A stretch of 64,000 nucleotides of DNA, from contig CAKAKS010000062.1 in the NCBI GenBank assembly GCA_916700875.1, positions 4,548,373-4,612,372 of the forward strand. Direction: 5' to 3'. This stretch comes from Sebastes aleutianus (lineage: Eukaryota; Chordata; Actinopteri; Perciformes; Sebastidae). This document shows, in pieces, positions 35,658 through 45,756 of the stretch; within the stretch, counting starts at the first letter, position 1; each line of letters starts with the position of its first letter. The notes under the pieces are model-generated. The model was not told the DNA's origin, made no database searches, and worked only from the letters and a program-made list of their open reading frames with translations. A program made the position numbers and the translations under genes.

Positions 35658-38600
35658 TCAATGCTGCACAATAAGAGTACAAACATGTTAGTGTTAATCT
35701 GCACAGTAGTTACCTATATTACCAGTGCTAAATTACCTTAAGCATATGTTTGTCGAAATAATCTTCTCACTTCCATCAAAGAAATCAAATAACTATATTT
35801 ATGTGATTATTTGCAGACTATCCACCTTCAATTACTGTAAATAACCTCCTATCAAAATATCTTAAAGGGGTCAACGTTTAAGATGACTGCATTAAAATAC
35901 AATAATCCTGACAGTCAAGTCACTAAATCACAGTTGCACTTTTGTATCGAAGACAGAGTTTGACACATTTACCTTAAATTCCCAGATCACCATGGCTCCA
36001 TCTAGACCCACACTGCTGTAATTGGTCACTTTGTCTTTCTCCCCAGACATAACACACAGTTGCCTGCAGGACACAACACAACACATGCACACAAGGCTTA
36101 CAAAAGCTGAACTGTAGAGATTAAGCAAACCGTGATTAAGTAAAGCGTATGGCATATTTAAAAAATAAAAAACAAATGAACAACTTTTCCGGGCTCATCC
36201 AAATATGTAATATAAAGTTTGAGGAAGACTTGACATTTGTAGGAGTGGTGTTAACTATTCAGTACTATTTGGCTTTTTAACCGGATGGTTCAGGAGTTAT
36301 GAACCAAACCCTAAAGTGACCACATGGTGGTGCTATTGGGTCCAGATCCACAAAACGTTTCCACTTGTTCTTTAGTCCTCAACCTCCTTGGTTTGAGGTG
36401 ATGATGCTATACTTTAAAGGGAAACAGCAGCGGCCCTTACGTGATGCTGTTCTGGTGACGGGTGCCCAGCTCGTTGTCGTCGTCGTCAGTGGCCCTCTTG
36501 TCCAGGTTCTGGAAGTGTTGCATGGCTGACATGGTGCCCTTGGAGGTCTGCTTGGGGATGTCCAGCTTCTTCACAAACTCCAGAGCACCGGGACCCTTAT
36601 AGGTGAACTGGAAGGGGCAACAGTCATGACCCTGACAGAAAAGAGATTAAGGATATAAGTACAAAGAATCACATTAATATTAAAAAAGTGATATGATAAT
36701 ATAAATAATATAAAAAAAAGTTAATTATCACAAACTTCAGGTCAACAGTTAATTACAAAACAAAAACTAACATAACTAAACATATTTTTTCTAGGACTAA
36801 GTGGGAATACTTGGAGGACATATGAAGCATGTGGGCAGACAGTAGGTTGTAATATTGGTAAACTTTTTCCTTTCGATAGATTTTCTCCTAAAAAATGTTA
36901 TATTTATCATAATGAGGGGGAAAATATTGGATAAAGTTAATATTAGTCCGTCATGACTGTTGTTGCTGATGAATGTGGGTATTCAGCTTTAAAAATGTTC
37001 GTTGGACAGAGCGAGGTTTATGTAGTCTAGGTGGCAATGGATATTGCATTAATTGCATTAACAGAGAGGCAAATAAAGAAGCATTTTAAAGGTAAAGAGA
37101 ACACACCCATAGCCTGTGCTTTGAGGCTAGTGTTGAGATATTTGTTCTTCCCAGTGGGGGGAACTCCACTGCAAAAATGTACATTATTTACATTGTGGTA
37201 TTACTACTTTTACATAAAGCTGCATTAATAGAGCGGGAAAAGTTCAAAACACAACATTAATATATTATCGCCTCATAAAGTTGATAAGGCTTACGCTTTA
37301 GCAAACGGTTGCCTATTTATTCATCCAGCAAACACAGAGCGAAATTAATATATCTGTCTCTTCAGCTGCTAAATTGCTCCACTATGTCCAACAGTGAGAT
37401 TCTGACTCTGTCTGCTCTGCTGTTTGGTGCTGACCAGCAGTGGCGGTTCTAGGAATTTTTTACCTGGGGTGGCATAACCAAACCTGCTGACCAAACACCC
37501 CCCATAGCAAGGTGAAAGCCAATGACGTGGCAGAACTTTTAGGGTGGCATCTGGGGTGACCAATCAGATTGTAGGGGTGACAGGTAGTATACAGTGGGTT
37601 TATCAGAGCTTTTTTCACTGAAAACAGCTGTCTGCTGTCTGCTGCTGCTGGAAAACAAGGTTTGTTGGCCAAAACCAAAACAATGTGAAAAGAATGCGAA
37701 GGGAAATGCAGAGTTGGTGATATTTCTTTCCAGGCTTCCTCATTATGAGGGACTCATATGTTCATATTGTGCATAGTCATTTGATCCATTGTTAATATAA
37801 AAATATTGATTATTGCTGCTTTAAATGAGCTGCATTAAGTACAGTAGTTGATCATCTCTTCCTCTTAAGAACTCATGCTTGGAGTTACTGGAAACACACA
37901 CACACACACACACACACACAGAGAAAGAGAGAGCAGGTGATAATTACCGCAGTAACAAGCTCAGTGGGGCTGACATAGAGCACACTCAGAAGTGGCAGAC
38001 GGTTGGTGGTCAGCTGGGTTACCCTGGAAGGACAGATGTCAGAAAGGTGGAGTGATAAAATGTCAAAAGACACCCATGACATTGAATTAATTACAGGATC
38101 ATATATGGACCAAGAGTGTCGGTGCCAGTGAAAAACAAAGACAACAAAACAGAGGTCTGGCTGGAAAACTTCCAAGTTGTTCAGGACTTGGAGCCATGAA
38201 GTGCTGCTGGCCTGGTGAGTTTGCTAAAGAAGCTGATTTATGTTGTAAATGCTATCTAGTCTAGAGTTATCTAATCATCTCCATTTTAGCTGAATATTAA
38301 TACAGATCATATATACTGATGGAATAAGCGGCTCGGTTGATGTACTCACTCCTTCCCCTGGGTGGCATCAGCCACACTGATGCTGCTGTTGTGGGCCACC
38401 CAGGCCAGCTGGTCTCCACTGGGGGAGAAGGAGACACTGTGCACCCAGCCTCCACACTCCTTATGGTCCAGCAGCACCTCCCCAAAAGGCATTTTGGCCC
38501 CCCAGGCGGTGGGTCCGGGCTTGTCCTCGATGTCCTTGATGTAGGCTGAGAAAATCCTGAGAAGCATAGCATGGAGTTCTGTTAGGGTTTATCAGCTTTG

Positions 38601-41600
38601 ACTGTATATATACTATAAATTCAATTCAATTTATTTTTAGATAGCATCAAATCATCAACAGAAGTTATTTCAAGACACTTTTCATATAGAGCGGGTCTAG
38701 ACCGTACTCTATAATTTACCCAACAAGATTATATTACATATCAATTATAACAACTCCAAATAAATGTTGCTCTGTGTCTGATTGATGTGTAAAAAGGCAA
38801 CTGTTTGTTGTTCACCATTACAACTTTTTAATATAAAAGACAATATGTGTGTGTTTACTGTTTACGGGTTGGAGGGGGGGAAAAAATAAATGAATGCAAT
38901 GTTAAGTGGACAGAACGCGAGGCTCCAGTAAGACGAGAGGAGGTGGACTCTGTGCTCAAACACAGTCAGAGTTGATGGACAATGTTCCCCGGATGATGAA
39001 TTTTTAATGTGAAGATGTTGATCATATATTATCTGCTCGGAGAATTCACCAGTGTTTTTTGTTGCTGTTTATATTCCCCCAGATGCAAATTCAAAAGATG
39101 CACTGCAGGAACTGAATGAGGTTATTACAGTAGCAGTCAACAACCGGATGGTATTTTTTATTGTAGCTGGTGATTTTAATCAAATCCTGCCGACTTACTC
39201 CCAGCTGATTAAAAGGGTCAAATCATCAGAAAAAAAGAAAAAGTCAAAGTCTGGACAGATGAAGCTATAGATGCTCTACAGGACTGTTTTCAGTGCACAA
39301 ACTTTGGACATGTTCAGAGATGCTGCCACCCAAGAGACGCACATCAATCTTGAGGAATATACATTATCAGTGACATCATATATCAGCCAAAAAAGCTGTC
39401 TTCCAGTCAGGTGGTAAGGAACCATACAGCATCGCAGAGCAAAACCGAAAGCAAATTGGCTTGGGATGTGCACGGCCCAGGACAGGAGGGCATCTGGTAG
39501 TATCCGCTGTATGTACATAGACAGTATATACTATAGTATATATTCTTCCTTTAGTGCTACTTTTATATATTTTGTTCTATTTTATTGTTTATATTATATT
39601 CTAATTTAAATATTTGGAATATCTGTTCATACATTTTCTGTGTGTTTGTAGCCTGGAGGGGGCTACGGTATTTTATAATGACAATAATAAAATATCCTTG
39701 AATCCCTAAATGAGCTTGCGTACTCAAGGCCAGCATTATTCTAGAATTTCTGTTGTCAACAAATCCCAAGAAAAAAACAAAATCAACAATGTGTGTCTCA
39801 ATAACACATTGTTGGTTTCCCCAACTGAAGACATAAACCTTTTAAAAAACAGCTCACAAATATATTGTTTCATTTAGAAAGTAGAATTACCGCTGTATGT
39901 GTCCACCAACCAATCAAGTTGCAGTTTCGCTTCATAATTTTATCCTGTTAGAAATTTGTGTGAAATTGTCATAATAGGAATAAGATTTCTCGCGTTCACG
40001 AGAATGGGACGGACGTGACCTTTGATCACCAAAATCGAATCAGTTCATCTTTGAGTCTAAATGGATGGCTGTGCTAATTTTGAAGAAATACGATCGAGGC
40101 GTTGCTGAGATATCATGAGACTGGGATGGACGTGACCTTAACCGTGACCTTAATCAGTTCATCCTTGAGTCCAAGTGGACATTTGTGCCAAATTTGAAGA
40201 ACTTTCCTCACTGCGTTCCTGAGACATTGCGTTCACGAGAATAGGACGGACAGAAAGACGGACGGACGACCCAAAAACAGAATGCCTCCGGCCATGGCTG
40301 TCGCCGGCCTTAAACAGCCGGACACTCTAGTTTTTATGAAACATTAGTTAAACAGGAGGATATAGAGCATTTGTTGGGGACTATTTTCAGTGGCGGATCA
40401 ATCCACATTTGGTGCTCTAGTGAGTATTTAGGGCAGCAGGACGGTGTGTGTGTGAGATTGAATTTCAATGATTGAATTGAAATGAAATTTGAACTGTTTT
40501 ACGTGCTTACTGACAATTATCCATTAAGTGTGGTTCTTTAGGAATCTGTAGAACTAAGACTCTTGTCTGCTTCCTTTCCTTTACATCACAGTTTTGGGTA
40601 GTTGTGTCACCTGCATTGGAGATCTGCAGACCCAGCTGCCAGTAGGATATTGTTGGGATGCCAGTCCAGACTCAGGACTGTGGAGCGAATGGCCTTCTTG
40701 ATGTGCTTACTCAGCCACCTGAAAGGGAGGGAGAACGGTTAAAACCTGCAATTGAATGTGCTTGGCAAGTATCATGGCAATGTGTGTATCAGGTAAGAGG
40801 TAAGAGACTTATTGTGAGAATAATATGTGGTTGTGTTTTCTGTATTTGGTTGTGTTTTTTGTATTTGGTTGTGTTTTCTGTATTTGGTTGTGTTTTTTGT
40901 ATCAGCGCGTTGCTGTATTTGGTTGTGTTTTCTGTATTTGGTTGTGTTTTCTGTATCAGCGCGTTGCTGTATTTGGTTGTGTTTTCTGTATTTGGTTGTG
41001 TTTTCTGTATTTGGTTGTGTTTTTTGTATTTGGTTGTGTTTTCTCTACTTGCAGCATGTGTCTGTATTTGGTTGTGTTTTCTGTATTTGCAGCATGTTTC
41101 TGTATTTGGTTGTGTTTTCTCCACTTACAGCACCTTTCTATAGGTTACTGCTGCATTTTACCGTAGTTGTTTGACTTTCTAATTTCTTGTCTGTTGACTT
41201 ATTGACAGATATCACCATTCTTAGGCTCTGGCACTATTGAGGTAAATAATCTTGGCCTTCAAAACCGGTTAAAATATCAGTTTAAGTCTATATGTACAAA
41301 ACAGGAATAGTTTTGATTTGCTCATGTATTGCTCACCAGTCGTTCTCCTTCTCAAAGTAGCAAACAGAGATGAGTCGAGCTCCGCTGCCCAAGGCGAACT
41401 TGTTCTCCAGCGGTGACCACTTCACACACGTGGCTGCGCGGTTGATGCGCACCAGGACTAGGGTGGGCTTCCACACGTCATCCTTCAGAGTCCACACGTA
41501 GGCGTTGCGGTCAGCGGCACATGTTACAATACGGTTGGACTCTGGGGCCCAGTCAATGCCTGTGGACATCATTATGAAGCTCTATTCAAGTGTCAAAGGA

Positions 41601-43889
41601 TCGATGAACAAGGCAATGCATCCTACTAGGAAATATAGTCCACCTTTGCTTTCAAATCCTATATTTTACTTGAGATTTCAAAAATATTTCCATTAATTCA
41701 GACACCATGAAAACAGAAATGCATGTAATAAATTGTGGATATTAATACCACCAGGTGGAGAAATAGTTATATTTGAACTCAAATGTATCATTACTAAGTG
41801 CTTTGAGATGGGACAGTGTTTTATCGTGATTACCCAAACTCTGGGGGAAAGTAGATTTGTACCCAAATCTAAGTTCAGGAACACTTCCAAGTTGTTGCTT
41901 TGAACTTCTTCAACGTTTTCCCCATGAAACATGAATGCAGCATTATCTACATCTGACTAATTTTCTTGCCCCTCTAAAAATTATGTGATACCAATAAATG
42001 CTCTTCTCTACAAACAGTAGATGGCCAGAAAACAAACAAGTCACATCCCATCCATCCTTCAGTCATTAATGGCTGATATAAGTATCAGAACCTGTGATTC
42101 GTCCACTGTGCTCAGTCAGCTCATGGATCTTGACCCAGTCGGCGCCTTTCTTCTTATAGATGATCACCACATTGTTGTTAGGACTCACTGCAATCTCTGT
42201 AAAGAAATAGGTGTGCACATTACAAGGCATTGTAACCACTTTATGATAGTAATACAATAACACAGAAGTAATAAATATGACATGGTCTTCATTTCAGGAG
42301 TATGAATGTACAGTTATCATGGCTATCAGTCTGTTACAGTTTGTGTGATAAAAAGGTGCAGGGTTCATCTTCTGAATACACAGAAACATGCCACAGCAAT
42401 TTTCGCCATTAGTTATTATGTGTGCAAAGTTATTAGTGAGAAGAGGTCAAAACATGAATGTGTATTTAGTCAGTTTCATAGTGATCTGTAACCTGACCCT
42501 GTCAGATGACATTTGATCCCGCGATATGTTGTGTGCAATTAGAAATATTGGTCTAAGGGTGGCAATGAAGGAAAGGCCAGTGGGTCACCGCATTTAGGTT
42601 CATCATCTTGGGAATAAAAATCATCAACAGGACAGCACTCTAATTAAATGATCTATTAATGTACAAATTCATGGAGATACGTACTTTAATGAAACTGCTG
42701 CTGTTTTTTGTCCTCCTGTTTTTGAGGATTCAGCAGAGTTCAGTGTTTTCATTCGTAATCATTCTAATGACCCGAATGGAAAGGATTCATCCTCTGAGGA
42801 ACATGAACGTACTCTGCAAATTTGCAGACATAATGCACATTCGATTTTGATATTTACTTTGCACAAGTGGAACGTTTGTCCTGATAATTCCATTAGAGGA
42901 AAGTTTAGGGGTCACCAAAATCCTCAGTATAGGGCCCATGAATATCCATAACAGATTTACACTGGCAGCGTGGCTCTAGAGATGGCAATGTCTGTCAGTT
43001 GGTTGGGCCACTTCACACTGAAATATCTCAAAAGCAATTAGATGGATTGTCATGAAATTTGGTTCATTCATGACCCCCAGAGGATGAATTGTAATGATGT
43101 TGGTGATCCTCTGACTTTCCATCTTATAGATCCATCATCAGGTCAAAATTTAATGCTAATTGCCAAGCAAAAAAATGGCACGCTAGCACACTACACTAAG
43201 ATGGCAAGCATGGGAAATATTATACCTTTAATACCCTGACATTGTCACTGGGAGTGTGTTAGCATAGCATTTAGCTCAAAGCAATCCTGTGCTTAAGAAT
43301 GGACTCACAGAGCTGCTGGCCTGGCTGTAGACTCTTGTTGAGACCACCAACCGACTAACTGACTGACACTGAAAATGAAATATGTTTTTGTATTGTTTTT
43401 GTTTTCACACTGGAGTTCCACAAAAATGTGTTTTTTGGCAAAGAGCAGCAGTGACCCTGGGGCCATTCCTGCTTGAAACACAGAAAGGTCGGCTGTAAAG
43501 TACATAGAAGAAGTCCACTGCACTGCAGTGTTTAACAATAACTGTAACACCAAGTGCATGAAGAGCATCCTTCAACTGAAGTGCAGTCAGATGCATGCAG
43601 TAAAGCTCTTTGAGTCCATTTCCTGCATTGATAATCAGATTCCCTGCGGTTCTCCGGGCAACATTAATTCAATTAGAGAAGGGAGAAAATATATCTATAC
43701 ATTCTGCATCGCCAGTGTGGTCCCAGTCCCACCATGTTTTGAACCCATAAATAATGGAGAAAGAATACAGAATAGTTCACATAAGTGTACATAATGTGTT
43801 ACTATATGTTTGCTGTTTCACTTACGGGTCCTATCTTTGTTCCAGGTGTGGCAGGAGAGTGGCTCCAGGCCCAAACTGTAGAGCGACAT
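35658..43889 (-). CDS. arpc1: Actin-related protein 2/3 complex subunit 1 (ARPC1A/ARPC1B-type), 9 coding exons
   Basis: Coding exons on the minus strand: 43889-43826, 42196-42092, 41559-41337, 40718-40611, 38556-38350, 38023-37948, 36631-36441, 36063-35973, 35663-35658. Junctions are GT-AG with consistent phases; 1071 nt give 356 aa, against about 370-372 in human ARPC1A/B. ARPC1 is the WD-repeat propeller subunit (p40/p41) of the Arp2/3 complex, which nucleates branched actin filaments. Matching stretches include CHTWNKDRTQIAVSPNN, GIDWAPESNRIVTC, DRNAYVWTLK, INRAATCVKWSPLENKF, SGARLISVCYFE, STVLSLDWHPNN, RIFSAYIKDIE, GWVHSVSFS, GHDCCPF and VGLDGAMVIWEFK. Some positions agree with ARPC1A (ARLISVCYFE, DGAM) and others with ARPC1B (APESNR, YVWTLK, CCPF), so I do not assign a paralogue. 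The last exon, spliced canonically, adds only His then stop, so the usual C-terminal tail of about 12 residues is missing. The 5' UTR is probably spliced: a good acceptor precedes 43914. Confidence 0.92.
37435..37670. repeat. interspersed repeat (arpc1 intron 6), related inverse copy at 51300-51440
   Basis: It starts CAGTGGCGGTTCTAGGAATT. The segment GTTTATCAGAGCTTTTTTCACTGAAAACAGCTG is reverse-complementary in content to its relative near 51370 (GTTTTCAGTGAAAAAACTCT), which lies in prkar1a intron 2. Confidence 0.55.
38615..38750. mobile_element. LINE/SINE-type fragment (arpc1 intron 4)
   Basis: ATTCAATTCAATTTATTTTT, CAAGACACTTTTCATATAGA and GGTCTAGACCGTACTCTATA are words of a very common fish retroposed repeat. 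Confidence 0.55.
39040..39710 (+). mobile_element. non-LTR retrotransposon remnant, endonuclease domain
   Basis: The plus strand encodes FFVAVYIPPDANSKDALQEL and FFIVAGDFNQILP, the AP-endonuclease motifs (IPP, GDFN) of L2/CR1/Rex-type LINEs, continuing with VWTDEAIDALQDCFQCTNFG to about 39400. Frames are broken and the reverse transcriptase is missing. The right end (39515-39710) has LINE-like AATAAAATATCCTTGAATCC sequence. It is in arpc1 intron 4. Confidence 0.8.
39960..40330. repeat. interspersed repeat with internal duplications
   Basis: GCGTTCACGAGAATGGGACG recurs as GCGTTCACGAGAATAGGACG, with ATCAGTTCATC...TTGAGTC segments duplicated between them, ending CATGGCTGTCGCCGGCC. This is a known type of fish repeat, class uncertain. 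Confidence 0.55.
40826..41125. repeat. 19 bp minisatellite (arpc1 intron 3)
   Basis: About 14 copies of TGTATTTGGTTGTGTTTTC occur, with interspersed variants carrying TCAGCGCGTTGC and TTGCAGCATG. Because 19 is one more than a multiple of three and the unit lacks stops, all three plus frames stay open over the array. Confidence 0.92.
42960..43320. repeat. interspersed repeat (arpc1 intron 1), related to 57450-57770
   Basis: Both contain GGATTGTCATGAAATTTGG-like or TTTTGGACTGAAATATATCT-like segments and ATCAGGTCAA(C/A)ATTT followed by words such as AGCATGTTA. This is a multicopy non-coding fish repeat. Confidence 0.5.
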
Positions 43890-44917
43890 GTCTGAACTGG
43901 CTGCTGGAATGTAGCTGCAGTTACGGCTGATCTGTAGGTGTGTTGCTGCAGGTCAGGGAGGAGAACAGGGAGACATTTTTGTAGAGAAACATGATTTTTT
44001 TTACAGACAAAGCACAGCTAGTTTGTTGTATTTGGGTTGAGAAATGATGTGTGCACCAGTGAAGTTTGTGGTATTAGACAATTATACTCCCATTTGATCA
44101 TCCTGAATCACTCTGACACAAGATTGGTGTTACATACTGTGATGGAATTTAGGTCCTAACAAAGTGGGTACATCTACTCTATGGGCAGTAAGAGTTTACT
44201 GTACTACAACAACTCTCCCTTTACCTGACTGTTAGTGAGTAATAACTGCGAGATAACAGCAGGTTACACCCTTATCAGGTGTGGCGCACACTGTACAAAC
44301 AGACTTTAACTGTTAACGTCTGTGTTTTTCTCTGCCCTCTAAGGAGAACCTGATCCTGAGCAGAAGAAGCAAACCTTGGATTTGTGAATACAGAGATGTC
44401 AGTTTGTTACAGTGGGTTCCTCAAAGTTTGAAAGGTTTTTTGAGCCTAAGATGATACTACCTCAGACTGGTACATAGAAGTACATTCCAAGTGTTACTTC
44501 TGCTGTTGTATTTGCCTTTGTCTGGCCTTATCAAAGAGACAGATCACAATGTCTGGAATGGAATAGTACTTTTCTTACAGGACCAGATGGAAACCATAAA
44601 CCAGTTTTACAAGTGAAAAAACAGAAACAGAGCATGCTGATTAGATGTGATCAAAAACAAAGAGAGCTAAGGGTCATTACTTACCTTTGCTTTGTAAATG
44701 TGATCAGGTTGAAGTTGAATTTGTGGTGGTGGTGGTGGTGGTTAGAGGTGCAGGGCTGTATTCGTGGACTCTGGGCAGTCGACACGAATGAAGCTGTGCA
44801 GTCTGACTGGGTGAAGGAAGTGGCTGTGTTATTACTGAAGGGAGTGAAAGAAAGGTGGGTGTGTCTAATAGCTGTTGGACAAGCATCTTGTCTGGAGCAG
44901 GTTTGTTGGCTATAGGC

Positions 44918-45011
44918 TATATATATATATATATACACAACCTTTTTGTGTAAGCTTGCAAACAACTTCATGTGTAAGCTTTATATATATAGCTTTATAT
45001 ATATATAAATC

Positions 45012-45050
<39 letters not shown>

Positions 45051-45064
45051 ATACATATACATAC

Positions 45065-45111
<47 letters not shown>

Positions 45112-45132
45112 TAAAGCTTACACATGAAGTTG
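44918..45132. repeat. (TA)n / (CATA)n tract inside an inverted repeat
   Basis: Alternating TA and CATA runs fill 44980-45110. The flanks CAACTTCATGTGTAAGCTTT (from 44963) and AAAGCTTACACATGAAGTTG (to 45132) are exact reverse complements, so the whole can form one hairpin. Confidence 0.92.
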
Positions 45133-45240
45133 TAATAGCACAATAACATAATAGTTTCAGTATATTGACCATATTTGAGCCATGATTTTCTGAAATGTGT
45201 ATCGGTATACAATTTGTTGTTTAATAATTAGATTTTAGTG

Positions 45241-45480
45241 GAATAACACGTCTCAGTCATATAACGTTACTGTTTTCTGTGTGGGACAGTTTTATTGTGA
45301 AAGTATCCAGGCGGAAGTGGTGTTCCTCTGCTGTCAAGAAGAAGAACAACAGTCAGGACGTCAGTTCATCTTCGGTGAGGATTCTCGTGTAGCTAGTTAA
45401 CAGTGTGAATAGTTGGTTGTCACACTTAACATGAGTGCGTTAGTTCAACGCTTGTCACTTGTTATGGTCTGTTAGGGTGA
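45241..45480 (+). promoter_or_regulatory. putative prkar1a promoter and noncoding first exon
   Basis: The coding exon of prkar1a begins with an acceptor at 49631-49632 only 6 nt before the ATG, so an upstream noncoding exon is required. The best candidate ends at 45374 in TTCATCTTCG followed by gtgagg, a good donor. The candidate exon contains an ETS-like GGCGGAAGTGG near 45311 and a half-CRE GACGTCAG near 45357. The region is free of recognised transposons and lies between an AT-rich palindrome and the 30 bp satellite. It could also serve the divergent arpc1 gene. Transcription start and direction are inferred. Confidence 0.5.
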
Positions 45481-45756
45481 GTTTGTCTCTTTGTTTTGAT
45501 ACGGGACTGTGGCTGCTAACAGTTAGCATGCTAAGCTAAGTTAGGTGGTTGGTATTCAAGATGGCTAACTAGTCCTGAGAGATCCTCAGGTGTAAGAACA
45601 GGACATGATGATTAGTGTCGCACAGACTGACGTTTCATATACAGACGAGTAGTGAGGAGTTACGTAACGTTACCTTGTTAACTAACGTTAGAAATATGAT
45701 GGAAGTAACGTTAGCCAACTAGCTAGTTAGCTAACTATCTGACCTACTCAACAGCC

